Shown here: positions 38,303 to 45,259 of the stretch, one piece after another
Numbering within the stretch: position 1 is the stretch's first letter
Layout of the letters: each line of letters opens with the position of its first letter
Assembly (NCBI GenBank): GCA_019186985.1
Contig: JABARQ010000050.1
Span: forward strand, 1 to 45,259
From: Prosthecobacter sp.
GTDB lineage: Bacteria; Verrucomicrobiota; Verrucomicrobiia; Verrucomicrobiales; Verrucomicrobiaceae
Direction of reading: 5' to 3'
Length of the DNA stretch: 45,259 bases
Notes under the pieces: model-generated
Told to the model about the DNA's origin: nothing
Seen by the model: only the letters and a program-made list of their open reading frames with translations
Databases searched by the model: none
Translations under genes and position numbers: made by a program

Positions 38303-38331
38303 TTGACCCCGGCTCCCCGAGGGACTATTCT
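38303..38331 (+). promoter_or_regulatory. Sigma-70-type promoter of tmRNA
   Basis: -35 TTGACC at 38303-38308, 17-base spacer, -10 TATTCT at 38326-38331. Transcription should start near 38335-38340, in the left arm of the flanking stem and about 10-15 bases before the mature 5' end at 38350. Confidence 0.75.
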
Positions 38332-38334
38332 GTC

Positions 38335-38711
38335 AGGTCAACACTGACTGGGGGCGTCCTGGTTTCGACGGGTAGTCTGCGGTCGGGGTGGCATGCCGAG
38401 GATGATTCGTTGGCCTCGTTAATCACCGGATCAAACCAACAAACGCAAACTCCAACGAGCTTGCTCTCGCGGCCTAAGCCCCGCGACGTCTCCTGAGGAA
38501 AGCCTGATACCTTAGCAGACGCCACCATCAGGCTGGCTGGCTGGCCGGGCGACCGGGCCGAAGGCGAGATCAAACAGGACGCTAGGTGAAAGGAATTCCG
38601 CAGACTGAAGTCCCTCATCGAGATCAAAGAGCCTGCTAAGCATGTAGAAGCTCCGGCTTACGGCCATTCGGACAGGGGTTCAACTCCCCTCGCCTCCACC
38701 AGTGTTGACCT
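38335..38711 (+). other. 12-bp inverted repeat enclosing the tmRNA precursor
   Basis: AGGTCAACACTG (38335-38346) and its exact complement CAGTGTTGACCT (38700-38711) flank the tmRNA directly. In the precursor transcript they can extend the acceptor stem beyond GGGGGC/GCCTCC. The right arm includes the last CA of the CCA end, so the stem must open for maturation. A TTTAAAAAA stretch follows. Confidence 0.85.
38350..38701 (+). ncRNA. ssrA: Transfer-messenger RNA (tmRNA)
   Basis: 352 nt. Rescues stalled ribosomes and tags the peptide for proteolysis. The tRNA-like ends are clear: 5' GGGGGC pairs with GCCTCC before the ACCA end, with the T-arm AGGGG-TTCAACT-CCCCT and an encoded CCA. The 5' end continues CGTCCTGGTTTCGACGGGT, the tmRNA signature. 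The tag reading frame is at 38445-38477: ANSNELALAA then TAA, with the LALAA-type degron end. One-piece (not permuted) gene. Confidence 0.98.
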
Positions 38712-39254
38712 TTAAAAAACTTGATTCGGTTAGCCGTCATGATGACGAAGCCCTCGGGTCGAATCGAGCCGGAGGCTCGTGAAAAGGCGGCGTTCAGTCA
38801 CGGCGGCTGCGCAGGATTCCTGAGGCCTGATGGGTGGCCGTTTCCGCCTTTCGCCCCGTCTTTCCTCGAACCCCGGCTCACCACCGGCCATCGCCTGGCA
38901 TTGAGCGCTTCATCACTCATCAAATGAAGGAGCCGTGTTGCTGAGCCGCCATGACCTGGACTCCAAATCATGCCTTTGACGATCAGGCCGCCACGAGTCG
39001 GAGCCAGTGAGCGGCCGTCGCTGTTGAGGATGACCAGGATTCGGGGTCGATTCCGGCTTTGAGGGTGGTCTTGAGGTCCTGGGACAGAGGTTCAATGCCC
39101 CTCGCCTCCATCAGCACTCCACGACCACAATCCCCGCACCAAGCCTAACAACTGGGAAGTCCACGCTCTTCCCTGAGACGCAAATGTGCGTCGATCCCGG
39201 CCTTCCGACGGGATTTCCCCTTTCGTCCAACAGGCTCTGGCTATCCTCGGCACC
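38712..39254. other. Intergenic region downstream of tmRNA
   Basis: 543 bp without a supportable gene; short open frames show no family. It contains the decayed tmRNA 3'-end copy at 39081-39113, a hairpin at 39177-39192 (GACGCA/TGCGTC) and another at 39194-39214 (ATCCCG/CGGGAT). The last two may end a transcript. Confidence 0.6.
39081..39113 (+). repeat. Decayed copy of the tmRNA 3' end
   Basis: 33 bases that match 38669-38701 of the tmRNA at 28 positions, including GGTTCAA and CCCCTCGCCTCCA. Changes break a T-stem pair and the CCA (TCA here), so it is not a functional tRNA-like end. Integrating elements that target tmRNA leave exactly such a 3'-end duplicate as attachment site. The 379 bp between the copies encode no integrase. 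Confidence 0.75.
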
Positions 39255-40115
39255 ATGCCCGACTCCTCCTCCCGCCGCGACTGCCTCCGTCGTCTGGCGC
39301 TGGCCCTGCCGTCCGGCCTGGCGGGCTGCGCGGGGCCGGGCGGCGCGGGTTTGGACGGCACTTCACGGCGCAACCTCGCCAAGTGGGAGTTCCAGCAGCG
39401 CTTCCTCGCCTCCGGCGCTCGGTTCCGCTACCTGCCCTACGGCGGCCAGGGCCGCGTCTGGACGACGCAGATGGAGCGGCTTTACCGGACCTACCGCAGC
39501 GATTCACGCGTCGGTTACGCCGTGAAAAACCTCCACACGGGTCGCTACCTCGCCGAGCATCAGGCCGACCAGCTCTTCATGGGTGGCTCCATGCCCAAGC
39601 CGCCGATCGCCGCCATGCTTCTGGAAAAACGCCAGGGCGCCTGCAGCTACGAGGAGTTCATGCACATCGTCTATGTCTGCGACAAAAGCCTGAACTCGTC
39701 CTGGATGGCGCTGCACTCACGCCTGACTCCGGCGGATGAGGCCTCGTTCCGCTGGCGGCACCAGCTGCCCTTCAGCAACATCCTTGGCAACCAGCTCTCG
39801 CCGCGCTTTTACGCGGAGTTCTTCGACCGCTGCGTGAACTACCGGCTCGATCATGGCTGCGAGCTGCTCCTGGAGGCGATGCGGCGCGACCAGTACGGCT
39901 TCGGCCGCCTTTACCTGCCACGCCACATCACCTACGCCGGCGGCAAGACGGGCAACTACGGCGAATGGGATCATGAGGCGCTGTTTTTCTACCACGGCGC
40001 CACGCCCTATGCGATCACGCTCTTCACCCGCGGCAACATCGCGCCCGGCAAGATGAACTGGGCTCTCGGCGCCATGATGGGCGGCCTCTGCCGCGAGCAT
40101 GTGGCGGCGGCCTGA
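39255..40115 (+). CDS. Class A beta-lactamase-like serine hydrolase lipoprotein
   Basis: 286 aa from ATG 39255. Lipoprotein signal with lipobox L22-A-G-C25, so membrane-anchored outside the cytoplasm; a twin-Arg stretch (SSRRDCLRRLALAL) also precedes it. Serine-hydrolase motifs are in order: S102-M-P-K105 (S-x-x-K), S145-L-N147 (S-x-N), K231-T-G233 (K-T-G). This is the DD-peptidase/beta-lactamase fold. Function could be beta-lactam hydrolysis or peptidoglycan trimming; the Glu166 region of true class A enzymes is not recognisable. Convergent with the sulfatase at 40167. Confidence 0.85.
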   Translation: MPDSSSRRDCLRRLALALPSGLAGCAGPGGAGLDGTSRRNLAKWEFQQRFLASGARFRYLPYGGQGRVWTTQMERLYRTYRSDSRVGYAVKNLHTGRYLAEHQADQLFMGGSMPKPPIAAMLLEKRQGACSYEEFMHIVYVCDKSLNSSWMALHSRLTPADEASFRWRHQLPFSNILGNQLSPRFYAEFFDRCVNYRLDHGCELLLEAMRRDQYGFGRLYLPRHITYAGGKTGNYGEWDHEALFFYHGATPYAITLFTRGNIAPGKMNWALGAMMGGLCREHVAAA

Positions 40116-40118
40116 AGG

Positions 40119-40158
40119 GAACTCGAAAATCGTTCTCTCCTAACAAAAAATCGAGTTC
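40119..40158. terminator. Shared terminator between convergent genes
   Basis: Perfect 8-bp inverted repeat GAACTCGA (40119-40126) and TCGAGTTC (40151-40158), with AT-rich sequence inside (AAAATCG and AAAAAA). It lies between two converging stop codons (40115 and 40167). The U-tract criterion is only partly met. Confidence 0.5.
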
Positions 40159-40166
40159 ACCACCAC

Positions 40167-41612
40167 TTACGGTTTCCTTGGGAACTTCGCCAGCAGCAGC
40201 TTCTCCGCTTCGTTCAGCCGGTCCTTCTGCGCCGCATCGTCGGCATGGTTCTTCAGCTCGGCGGGATCCTGCTCGGTGAGGTAAAGCTCCCGTGCCACCA
40301 CGGCGCCGGTCTGCCAGTCGCGCCATTCGGTGTAGCGAACTTCGGATGTGCGGATGCTGTAGCCCATCGCCTTCGGCTGCCTGGAGGGTTCGCGGTCGAA
40401 GTAGGCCGGGCGTGGATGCTGGGTGAAGGCGGCGCTCTTGACGCTGCGCGCCGGATCCTTCAGCACGGGCGCCAGGCTGTCGCCTTCAAGCTGCTCCGGT
40501 TTCGGCAGGCCGCAGAGATCGACCAGCGTGGGAAAGACATCGACCAGCTCGGCCAGGGCCTGGGTGCGGCTGCCGCGATGCTCCTCGCGCAGGTCGCTGA
40601 TGAGCAGCGGCACATGGGCGTCGAACTCGAAGTCGGAGGTCTTGCCCCACAGGCCGTGCTCGCCGATGTGATAGCCATGGTCGGCGAAGAAGACGATGAT
40701 CGTGTTCTTCGCGGCGCCGCTGGCCTCCAGGGCGTCGAGCACGCGCCCGATCTGCGCGTCCATGTAGCTGATGTTGGCAAAGTAGCCGTGCCTCATCTCG
40801 GCGGCTTGCTCGGCGGTGACCGGCGTCTGCTTGGTCGGCGGGCCGAGGATCTCGGTGCTCTGGTGGAAGGCCAGCTCGGGGGCGCCCTCCGGCCTGGCGC
40901 TGTTGAGCGGTGGCAGCCGGTCGCGCTGATATAGGTCCCAGTATTTCTTCGGGGCGTTGAAGGGGGCGTGCGGCTTCCAGAAGCCCACGGCCAGGAAGAA
41001 GGGCTGGTCCTTCACCTCGCCCAGCACCCGCACGGCCTCGGTGGCAACCCGGCCGTCATAATAGGCTTCATCGGGCACGTCGCGGCATTCGGTGATGCCG
41101 GTGGTGTTGTAGCCGCGGTGCTGGTTCAGCGTTGCCAGGTTGGGTGGCAGCTCTCCGGGGATGAGGGGTTTGTCATGCCCGTGGTTGGCGTAGTGCAGGA
41201 ATTCATCCGCGCTCCAGGACCGGCGGTCGCCCTTCTCGGTGGTGTGCCAGTTGTGGAAGATCTTGCCGACGCAGCGGGTGGTGTAGCCGTGATCCTTGAA
41301 CCACAGCGGCAGGGTGGTGACGTCCGGGTTCAGCTCGCGGAAATGCGTGCCGTTGCTCCACAGGCGCAGGCTGTCGGGCCGACGGCCGGTGAGCAGGGAG
41401 GAACGCGAGGGGTTGCACACGGCCTGCTGGCAGTAGGCCCGGTCAAACTGCACGCTGCGCTTCGCGAGACGGTCCAGGCTGGGCGTCAGGGCGCTGGAGC
41501 CGTAGCAGCCCATCTCGGGACGGAAGTCGTCCGCCATGATGAACAAGACGTTAGGCTTGCCGGCGGCCCGGAGGGCGATGACGGACAGGAAAAGGCAGAG
41601 CAGGGTGCGCAT
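40167..41612 (-). CDS. Secreted sulfatase, iduronate-2-sulfatase-like
   Basis: 481 aa with signal peptide (LLCLFLSVIALRAAG). Signatures: NVLFIMADDFRPEMGCYG (Asp28, Asp29 metal site), canonical CNPSRSSLLTG with Cys66, GKIFHNWHTTEKGDRRSW, GFWKPHAPFNAPKKYW, IIVFFADHGYHIGEHGLWGKT. The D-F-R-P-E-M-G and F-x-K-P-H-x-P-F patterns are those of the iduronate/choline sulfatase group. Second gene of a minus-strand pair, 42 bp behind the next sulfatase, so co-transcription is likely. Actual substrate unknown. Confidence 0.95.
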   Translation of the reverse strand: MRTLLCLFLSVIALRAAGKPNVLFIMADDFRPEMGCYGSSALTPSLDRLAKRSVQFDRAYCQQAVCNPSRSSLLTGRRPDSLRLWSNGTHFRELNPDVTTLPLWFKDHGYTTRCVGKIFHNWHTTEKGDRRSWSADEFLHYANHGHDKPLIPGELPPNLATLNQHRGYNTTGITECRDVPDEAYYDGRVATEAVRVLGEVKDQPFFLAVGFWKPHAPFNAPKKYWDLYQRDRLPPLNSARPEGAPELAFHQSTEILGPPTKQTPVTAEQAAEMRHGYFANISYMDAQIGRVLDALEASGAAKNTIIVFFADHGYHIGEHGLWGKTSDFEFDAHVPLLISDLREEHRGSRTQALAELVDVFPTLVDLCGLPKPEQLEGDSLAPVLKDPARSVKSAAFTQHPRPAYFDREPSRQPKAMGYSIRTSEVRYTEWRDWQTGAVVARELYLTEQDPAELKNHADDAAQKDRLNEAEKLLLAKFPRKP

Positions 41613-41654
41613 GGAAGTCGAGGATGGAGATGCGATGAGCTGAATGCGGAGGGA

Positions 41655-43202
41655 TCAGCGGCTGCGGCCGGCGCTGACGATCTCGTCCATGCGGGCGATC
41701 ATCGCCTTCACGCGCTCGGGATGCTGCGCGCTGAGGTCCTTCAGCTCGGCGGAATCGTCCGGCAGATGGTAGAGCTGGTGCAGGCCGCCCGCGTCGTCGC
41801 GTTTGCGCAGGCTGACCACGGCCTGCGACTTGCCCCGGGTCTTCTGGCGCACGAGTTTCCAGTCGCCGATGCGCAGGCCGAGGTTGGTGCCGTTGTTGTC
41901 CTGCTGCAGCAGGTGGTCGCGGCCTTTCGCGCCAGGTTCGCCGAGCAGGGCGGGCATTAGGTTCAGGCTGTCCAGGCAGGCGTTGTCAGGCAGCGCGGTG
42001 CCGGTGAGCGCGGCCAGGCTGGCGGCCAGGTCCACGGTGCAGACGACTTCGTCGGAAACGCCCGGCTTGATGCGGCCGGCCCAGCGGGTGATGAAGGGCG
42101 TGCGCGTGCCGCCTTCCAGCACGCTGTACTTGCCGCCGCTGAACGGGCCTGCGGGCTGATGATCGCCCAGCTTCTCCACCGCGCCGTCGGCATAGCCATC
42201 GTCCAGCACGGGACCGTTGTCGGAGCAGAGCACGACCAGGGTCTTTTCGGTCAGCCCGAGCCGGTCGAGCGTCTTCATCAGCTCGCCGACACTGCTGTCG
42301 AACTCGACGATGCTGTCGCCCCGGAAGCCGAGCTGGGTTTTGCCCTGGAAACGTTCGTGCGGCATGCGCGGCACATGGATGTCATGGCTGGCGAAGAAGA
42401 GGAAGAACGGCCCGTCCTGGTGCGCCTCGATCCAGGTGTTGCTGCGCTTCACCCATTCATCGCCGAGGTCCTCGTCACGGAATCGCGCGGCCGTGCCGCC
42501 GGTGTAGAAGCCGATGCGGCCGATGCCGTTGTGGATGGTCTGGTTGTGCCCGTGCGTCCAGTTCATGCGCAGGCTGCTGCGATGCGTGATGCCGGTGGGA
42601 TGGTTTTCATCCGGCGCCTTGTCGCCCACCCACAGGGGATCCTTCGGGTCCAGGTTCAGCACGCGATGGTCGTGCACATAAACCTGCGGCACGCGGTCGT
42701 TGGTGGTGGGCAGCAGGTGGCAGTGGTCAAAGCCGATCTCCAGCGGTCCGGGCTTCAGCTCGCCGTTCCAGTCCGGCCTCGGATCACCCAGGCCCAGGTG
42801 CCACTTGCCGATCACCGCCGTGGCATAACCGGCCTTCTTGAGCAGCGTGGCAATGGTTTCGGTGCCCGGTTTGATGAGCGCGGGACCGTTGGGCGGCGCC
42901 ACTCCGGTGCCCTTCTGCCGGAAGGCATAGGTGCCTGTGAGAAGGGAAAAGCGCGTCGGCGTGCAGGTGGAGGCGCTGCAGTAGCCGCTGGTGAACCTCC
43001 GGCCCTCGGCCGCCAGCCGGTCGATGTTCGGGGTCTTCACCGCCGTGGCGCCGTAGCACCCCAGGTCGCCATAGCCCAGGTCGTCCGCCATGATGACGAT
43101 GATGTTCGGCTTCTCGACAGCGGCCCGCAGGCCTGGGAGGGTGGGCAGGAGGAAGGCAAGGCCGAGGCCGAGGGCGAGCAGGGTGCGGGACATGGTTTTC
43201 AA
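41655..43202 (-). CDS. Secreted arylsulfatase A-like sulfatase
   Basis: 515 aa with signal peptide (RTLLALGLGLAFLLPTLPGLRAA). Metal site PNIIVIMADDLGYGDLGCYG, canonical CTPTRFSLLTG with Cys80, IGKWHLGLG, FFASHDIHVPRMPHERFQG, VVLCSDNGPVLDDGY and SVLEGGTRTPFITRWAG. Type I sulfatase, substrate unknown. Divergent from the sulfatase at 43318 across 115 bp, and ahead of the iduronate-type sulfatase in the same transcript. Confidence 0.95.
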   Translation of the reverse strand: MKTMSRTLLALGLGLAFLLPTLPGLRAAVEKPNIIVIMADDLGYGDLGCYGATAVKTPNIDRLAAEGRRFTSGYCSASTCTPTRFSLLTGTYAFRQKGTGVAPPNGPALIKPGTETIATLLKKAGYATAVIGKWHLGLGDPRPDWNGELKPGPLEIGFDHCHLLPTTNDRVPQVYVHDHRVLNLDPKDPLWVGDKAPDENHPTGITHRSSLRMNWTHGHNQTIHNGIGRIGFYTGGTAARFRDEDLGDEWVKRSNTWIEAHQDGPFFLFFASHDIHVPRMPHERFQGKTQLGFRGDSIVEFDSSVGELMKTLDRLGLTEKTLVVLCSDNGPVLDDGYADGAVEKLGDHQPAGPFSGGKYSVLEGGTRTPFITRWAGRIKPGVSDEVVCTVDLAASLAALTGTALPDNACLDSLNLMPALLGEPGAKGRDHLLQQDNNGTNLGLRIGDWKLVRQKTRGKSQAVVSLRKRDDAGGLHQLYHLPDDSAELKDLSAQHPERVKAMIARMDEIVSAGRSR

Positions 43203-43317
43203 AACAGGTTAGGTCGAAAGGAACGGGGGAACGGAAGGGGGTGGAAACGGGATAGGTCCTGGTGGCATTGCGGGGAAAGTTCACGGTCTTCCACCCGTCT
43301 CCTGTGGGAACCTTGTC

Positions 43318-45030
43318 ATGAAAGCCATTCCATCCGCCGTCATTTTCGCGCTTCTGCTGCCCTGCGTACTGGCTTCGCCCCTCCTTGCCGCAGCCGCCAG
43401 TCCCACCTCTGAAGGGAAGCCTGGTCGTCCCAACGTCCTGGTCATCCTGGTCGATGACATGGGCTTTTCCGACATCGGTTGTTATGGCAGCGAGATTCCG
43501 ACGCCGAACCTCGACGCCCTCGCGGCCGGCGGGGTGCGCTTCACCCAGTTCTACAACACGGCCCGCTGCAGCACCACCCGTGCCTCGCTCATGACCGGCC
43601 TTTACCCGCACCAGGCGGGCATGGGGTATCTCGACGGCCTGAAGCTGCCGGAGTCCAATGGCACCCACGCCAGGCTGCATGACCGCTGCGTCACCATGGC
43701 CGAGGTGCTGGGCGCGGCGGGTTATCACACCTCCATCGTCGGCAAGTGGCACCTCGGTCAGCAGAACGGCACGCCGCCCTGGGAACGCGGTTTCCAGCGC
43801 ACCGCCAACACGCAGTTTGGCGAGCTCTACTTCCCGAAGGAACGCAGCAAGGAGGCCTGCAAATGGGTCTATCTGGACGGACGCAAGGTCGCGGCGGATT
43901 CGCCGGAGGTTGGCAACGGCGAATGGTACTCGACCTTCATGTTCACCGACTGGGCGCTGAAGTTTCTCGATGATGCCAAGGCCTCGGGGAAGCCCTTCTT
44001 CCAGTACTTCGCCCACGGCGCGCCACATTTCCCCCTCAAGGCCCCGGCGGAGGTCATCGCCAAGTACCGCGGCAACTACAAGATCGGCTGGGACAAGCTG
44101 CGCGAAGAGCGTCACCGCCGTCAGATCGAACTGGGCATCGTTGATGCCCGTTGGCCGCTGTCACCACGTCCGCCGGATGTCCCCGCCTGGGATTCGCTCA
44201 GCCCGGAGGATCAGGACCGCTATGACCACATGATGGCCATCTACGCCGCCATGATCGACTGCATTGATCAGAGCGTCGGCCGGATGATCGCCGGGTTGAA
44301 GGAACGCGGCATGCTCGAGAACACGCTCATTTTCTTCCTCAGCGACAACGGCGGCAACGCCGAGGGCGGCCCGCGCGGCATCACCCAGGGCGCCGACCTG
44401 GGCGGCCCGGACAGCAATGTCTTCCTTGGCATGACCTGGGCGACCCTGAACAACACGCCCTTCCGCCGCTACAAGCACTTCACCCATGAAGGCGGCATCA
44501 GCTCGCCGCTCATCGTCCACTGGCCGGCGGGCATCGACACCGCACGCAACCTAAAGCTCGACCACCAGCCCGCGCATCTCATCGACCTCATGGCGACCGC
44601 CTGCGACGTCACCGGCGCGGTCTATCCTTCCGAGTTCAAGGGGCGGCGCATCCTGCCCATGGAGGGCATCTCGCTCATGCCTGCGGTCCGTGGCGAGCCC
44701 CTGCACCGGGTGAAGCCGATCTTCTGGATGCATGAAGGCAACCGCGCCCTGCGCACCGGCCCCTGGAAGCTGGTGAAGAAGTTCAAGGGCTCCTGGGAGC
44801 TGTACAACATCGACGAGGACCGCACCGAGCAGCAGGACATCATCGGCAAGTTCCCGGCCCTGAGCCAGCATCTGATCCGCCAATGGGAGGACTGGGCCGC
44901 CACGACCTACATAGACGAATGGGTCGGCCCCGCCCGCAACGACTGGGGCGAAGAACTCCGCCCCGAAGGCTCGGAAAAGGGCAGGGGCAAAGGCAAGGCG
45001 AAGGACAAGGCCGTTGAAGGAAAGAAGTGA
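43318..45030 (+). CDS. Secreted arylsulfatase with CSTTR motif
   Basis: 570 aa, signal peptide (IFALLLPCVLASPLLAAA). Metal-binding VILVDDMGFSDIGCYG, formylglycine region ARCSTTRASLMTGLYPHQAG with Cys84, VGKWHLGQQ, YFAHGAPHFPLKAP, IFFLSDNGGNAEGG, HEGGISSPLIVHWPAG. The third motif residue is Thr instead of Pro or Ala. TARCSTTRASLMTGLYPHQAG-type sequences recur in sulfatases of this phylum, so the change is probably a subfamily trait. The C-terminal end is Lys/Gly-rich (RGKGKAKDKAVEGKK). Confidence 0.94.
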   Translation: MKAIPSAVIFALLLPCVLASPLLAAAASPTSEGKPGRPNVLVILVDDMGFSDIGCYGSEIPTPNLDALAAGGVRFTQFYNTARCSTTRASLMTGLYPHQAGMGYLDGLKLPESNGTHARLHDRCVTMAEVLGAAGYHTSIVGKWHLGQQNGTPPWERGFQRTANTQFGELYFPKERSKEACKWVYLDGRKVAADSPEVGNGEWYSTFMFTDWALKFLDDAKASGKPFFQYFAHGAPHFPLKAPAEVIAKYRGNYKIGWDKLREERHRRQIELGIVDARWPLSPRPPDVPAWDSLSPEDQDRYDHMMAIYAAMIDCIDQSVGRMIAGLKERGMLENTLIFFLSDNGGNAEGGPRGITQGADLGGPDSNVFLGMTWATLNNTPFRRYKHFTHEGGISSPLIVHWPAGIDTARNLKLDHQPAHLIDLMATACDVTGAVYPSEFKGRRILPMEGISLMPAVRGEPLHRVKPIFWMHEGNRALRTGPWKLVKKFKGSWELYNIDEDRTEQQDIIGKFPALSQHLIRQWEDWAATTYIDEWVGPARNDWGEELRPEGSEKGRGKGKAKDKAVEGKK

Positions 45031-45140
45031 AGTCAGCCGCAGGCGCCGGGTGTTTGAAGGTGCCATGTTTGGTCTCGGCACATCGGCAAAAAATTCGCCC
45101 CTCACGAGGCCATGACGGCGGCGGATGTGCGCAAGCAGAG

Positions 45141-45259
45141 ATAGGGGTAGGAACGGCGCGTTGACCGCGCCGCCCCTCCCTCCGAACCGGACGGGCGGGT
45201 TTCCCGCATCCGGCTCTCCGGTCAGAAGTTGGCTGCTGCACGCAGGCTCATGAGTTCCA
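45141..45259 (-). mobile_element. 3' end of a group II intron (domains V and VI), cut by the window edge
   Basis: On the minus strand, domain V is at 45184-45216: GAGCCGGA pairs with TCCGGTTC (one G-T), with a GCGG-GAAA-type capped stem; it begins with the catalytic AGC. Domain VI follows with stem GGCGCG/CGCGCC and a bulged A in CCTACCC, ending ...CCCCTATC at about 45141. The rest of the intron, including any reverse transcriptase gene, would lie beyond position 45259. Seen by sequence pattern only. Confidence 0.82.

Noticed and set aside
38721..38927. 68-aa open frame downstream of tmRNA
   Set aside because: No family features; inside the likely remnant of an integrated element.
39081..39113. 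A tRNA gene
   Set aside because: Only a T-arm and acceptor end are present, with a broken stem pair and TCA end; no anticodon or D-arm upstream.

Overview
The window looks like chromosomal DNA of a Verrucomicrobiota bacterium (inferred). Base composition is high G+C. There are four secreted type I sulfatases, a secreted DUF1549/DUF1553 protein, many secreted BNR-propeller and sialate-esterase-type proteins, and a GxxExxY gene bracketed by the 'aaccacggaa' repeat common in this group. The ribonucleotide reductase resembles that of Chlamydia, a relative in the PVC superphylum: the small subunit has Leu where class Ia enzymes have the radical Tyr, and the large subunit has three ATP-cone-like segments. 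Hardly any start codon has a Shine-Dalgarno sequence.

Layout. 0.1-4.4 kb: a sulfatase, a ParE-type toxin-antitoxin pair, two tandem ~400-bp fold-back repeats plus a partial third copy, and a frameshifted four-helix-bundle/zinc-ribbon gene. 4.5-9.1 kb: the nrdB-nrdA operon (minus strand) behind candidate NrdR boxes. 9.1-9.4 kb: an AT-rich gap with five hairpins in a row. 9.4-17.0 kb: minus-strand membrane and envelope genes (VTT/DedA protein, secreted TIM-barrel protein, floA, nfeD, AlgX/AlgJ-like membrane protein, membrane TPR pseudokinase). 17.3-19.7 kb: a DksA-like protein with a histone-H1-like tail, rpmG, rpsR, a strong terminator and folE2.

19.7-36.7 kb is an accessory carbohydrate region: DUF1549/DUF1553 protein, AraC regulator, divergent sugar isomerase-like and DHDPS/NAL-family lyase genes, the GxxExxY cassette, four sialidase-like propellers, a GH32/43-like propeller, a GH71/99-like protein and a sialate O-acetylesterase. 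Together they suggest uptake and breakdown of an acylated, possibly sialylated or sulfated glycan; the actual substrate is not shown by the sequence. 36.9-39.3 kb: a Tat-type molybdopterin oxidoreductase, a 16-unit heptamer array, and tmRNA (ssrA) with its promoter, a 12-bp flanking stem and a decayed copy of its 3' end 412 bp downstream. 39.3-45.0 kb: a class-A beta-lactamase-like lipoprotein and three sulfatases. At the right edge, domains V and VI of a minus-strand group II intron run out of the window.
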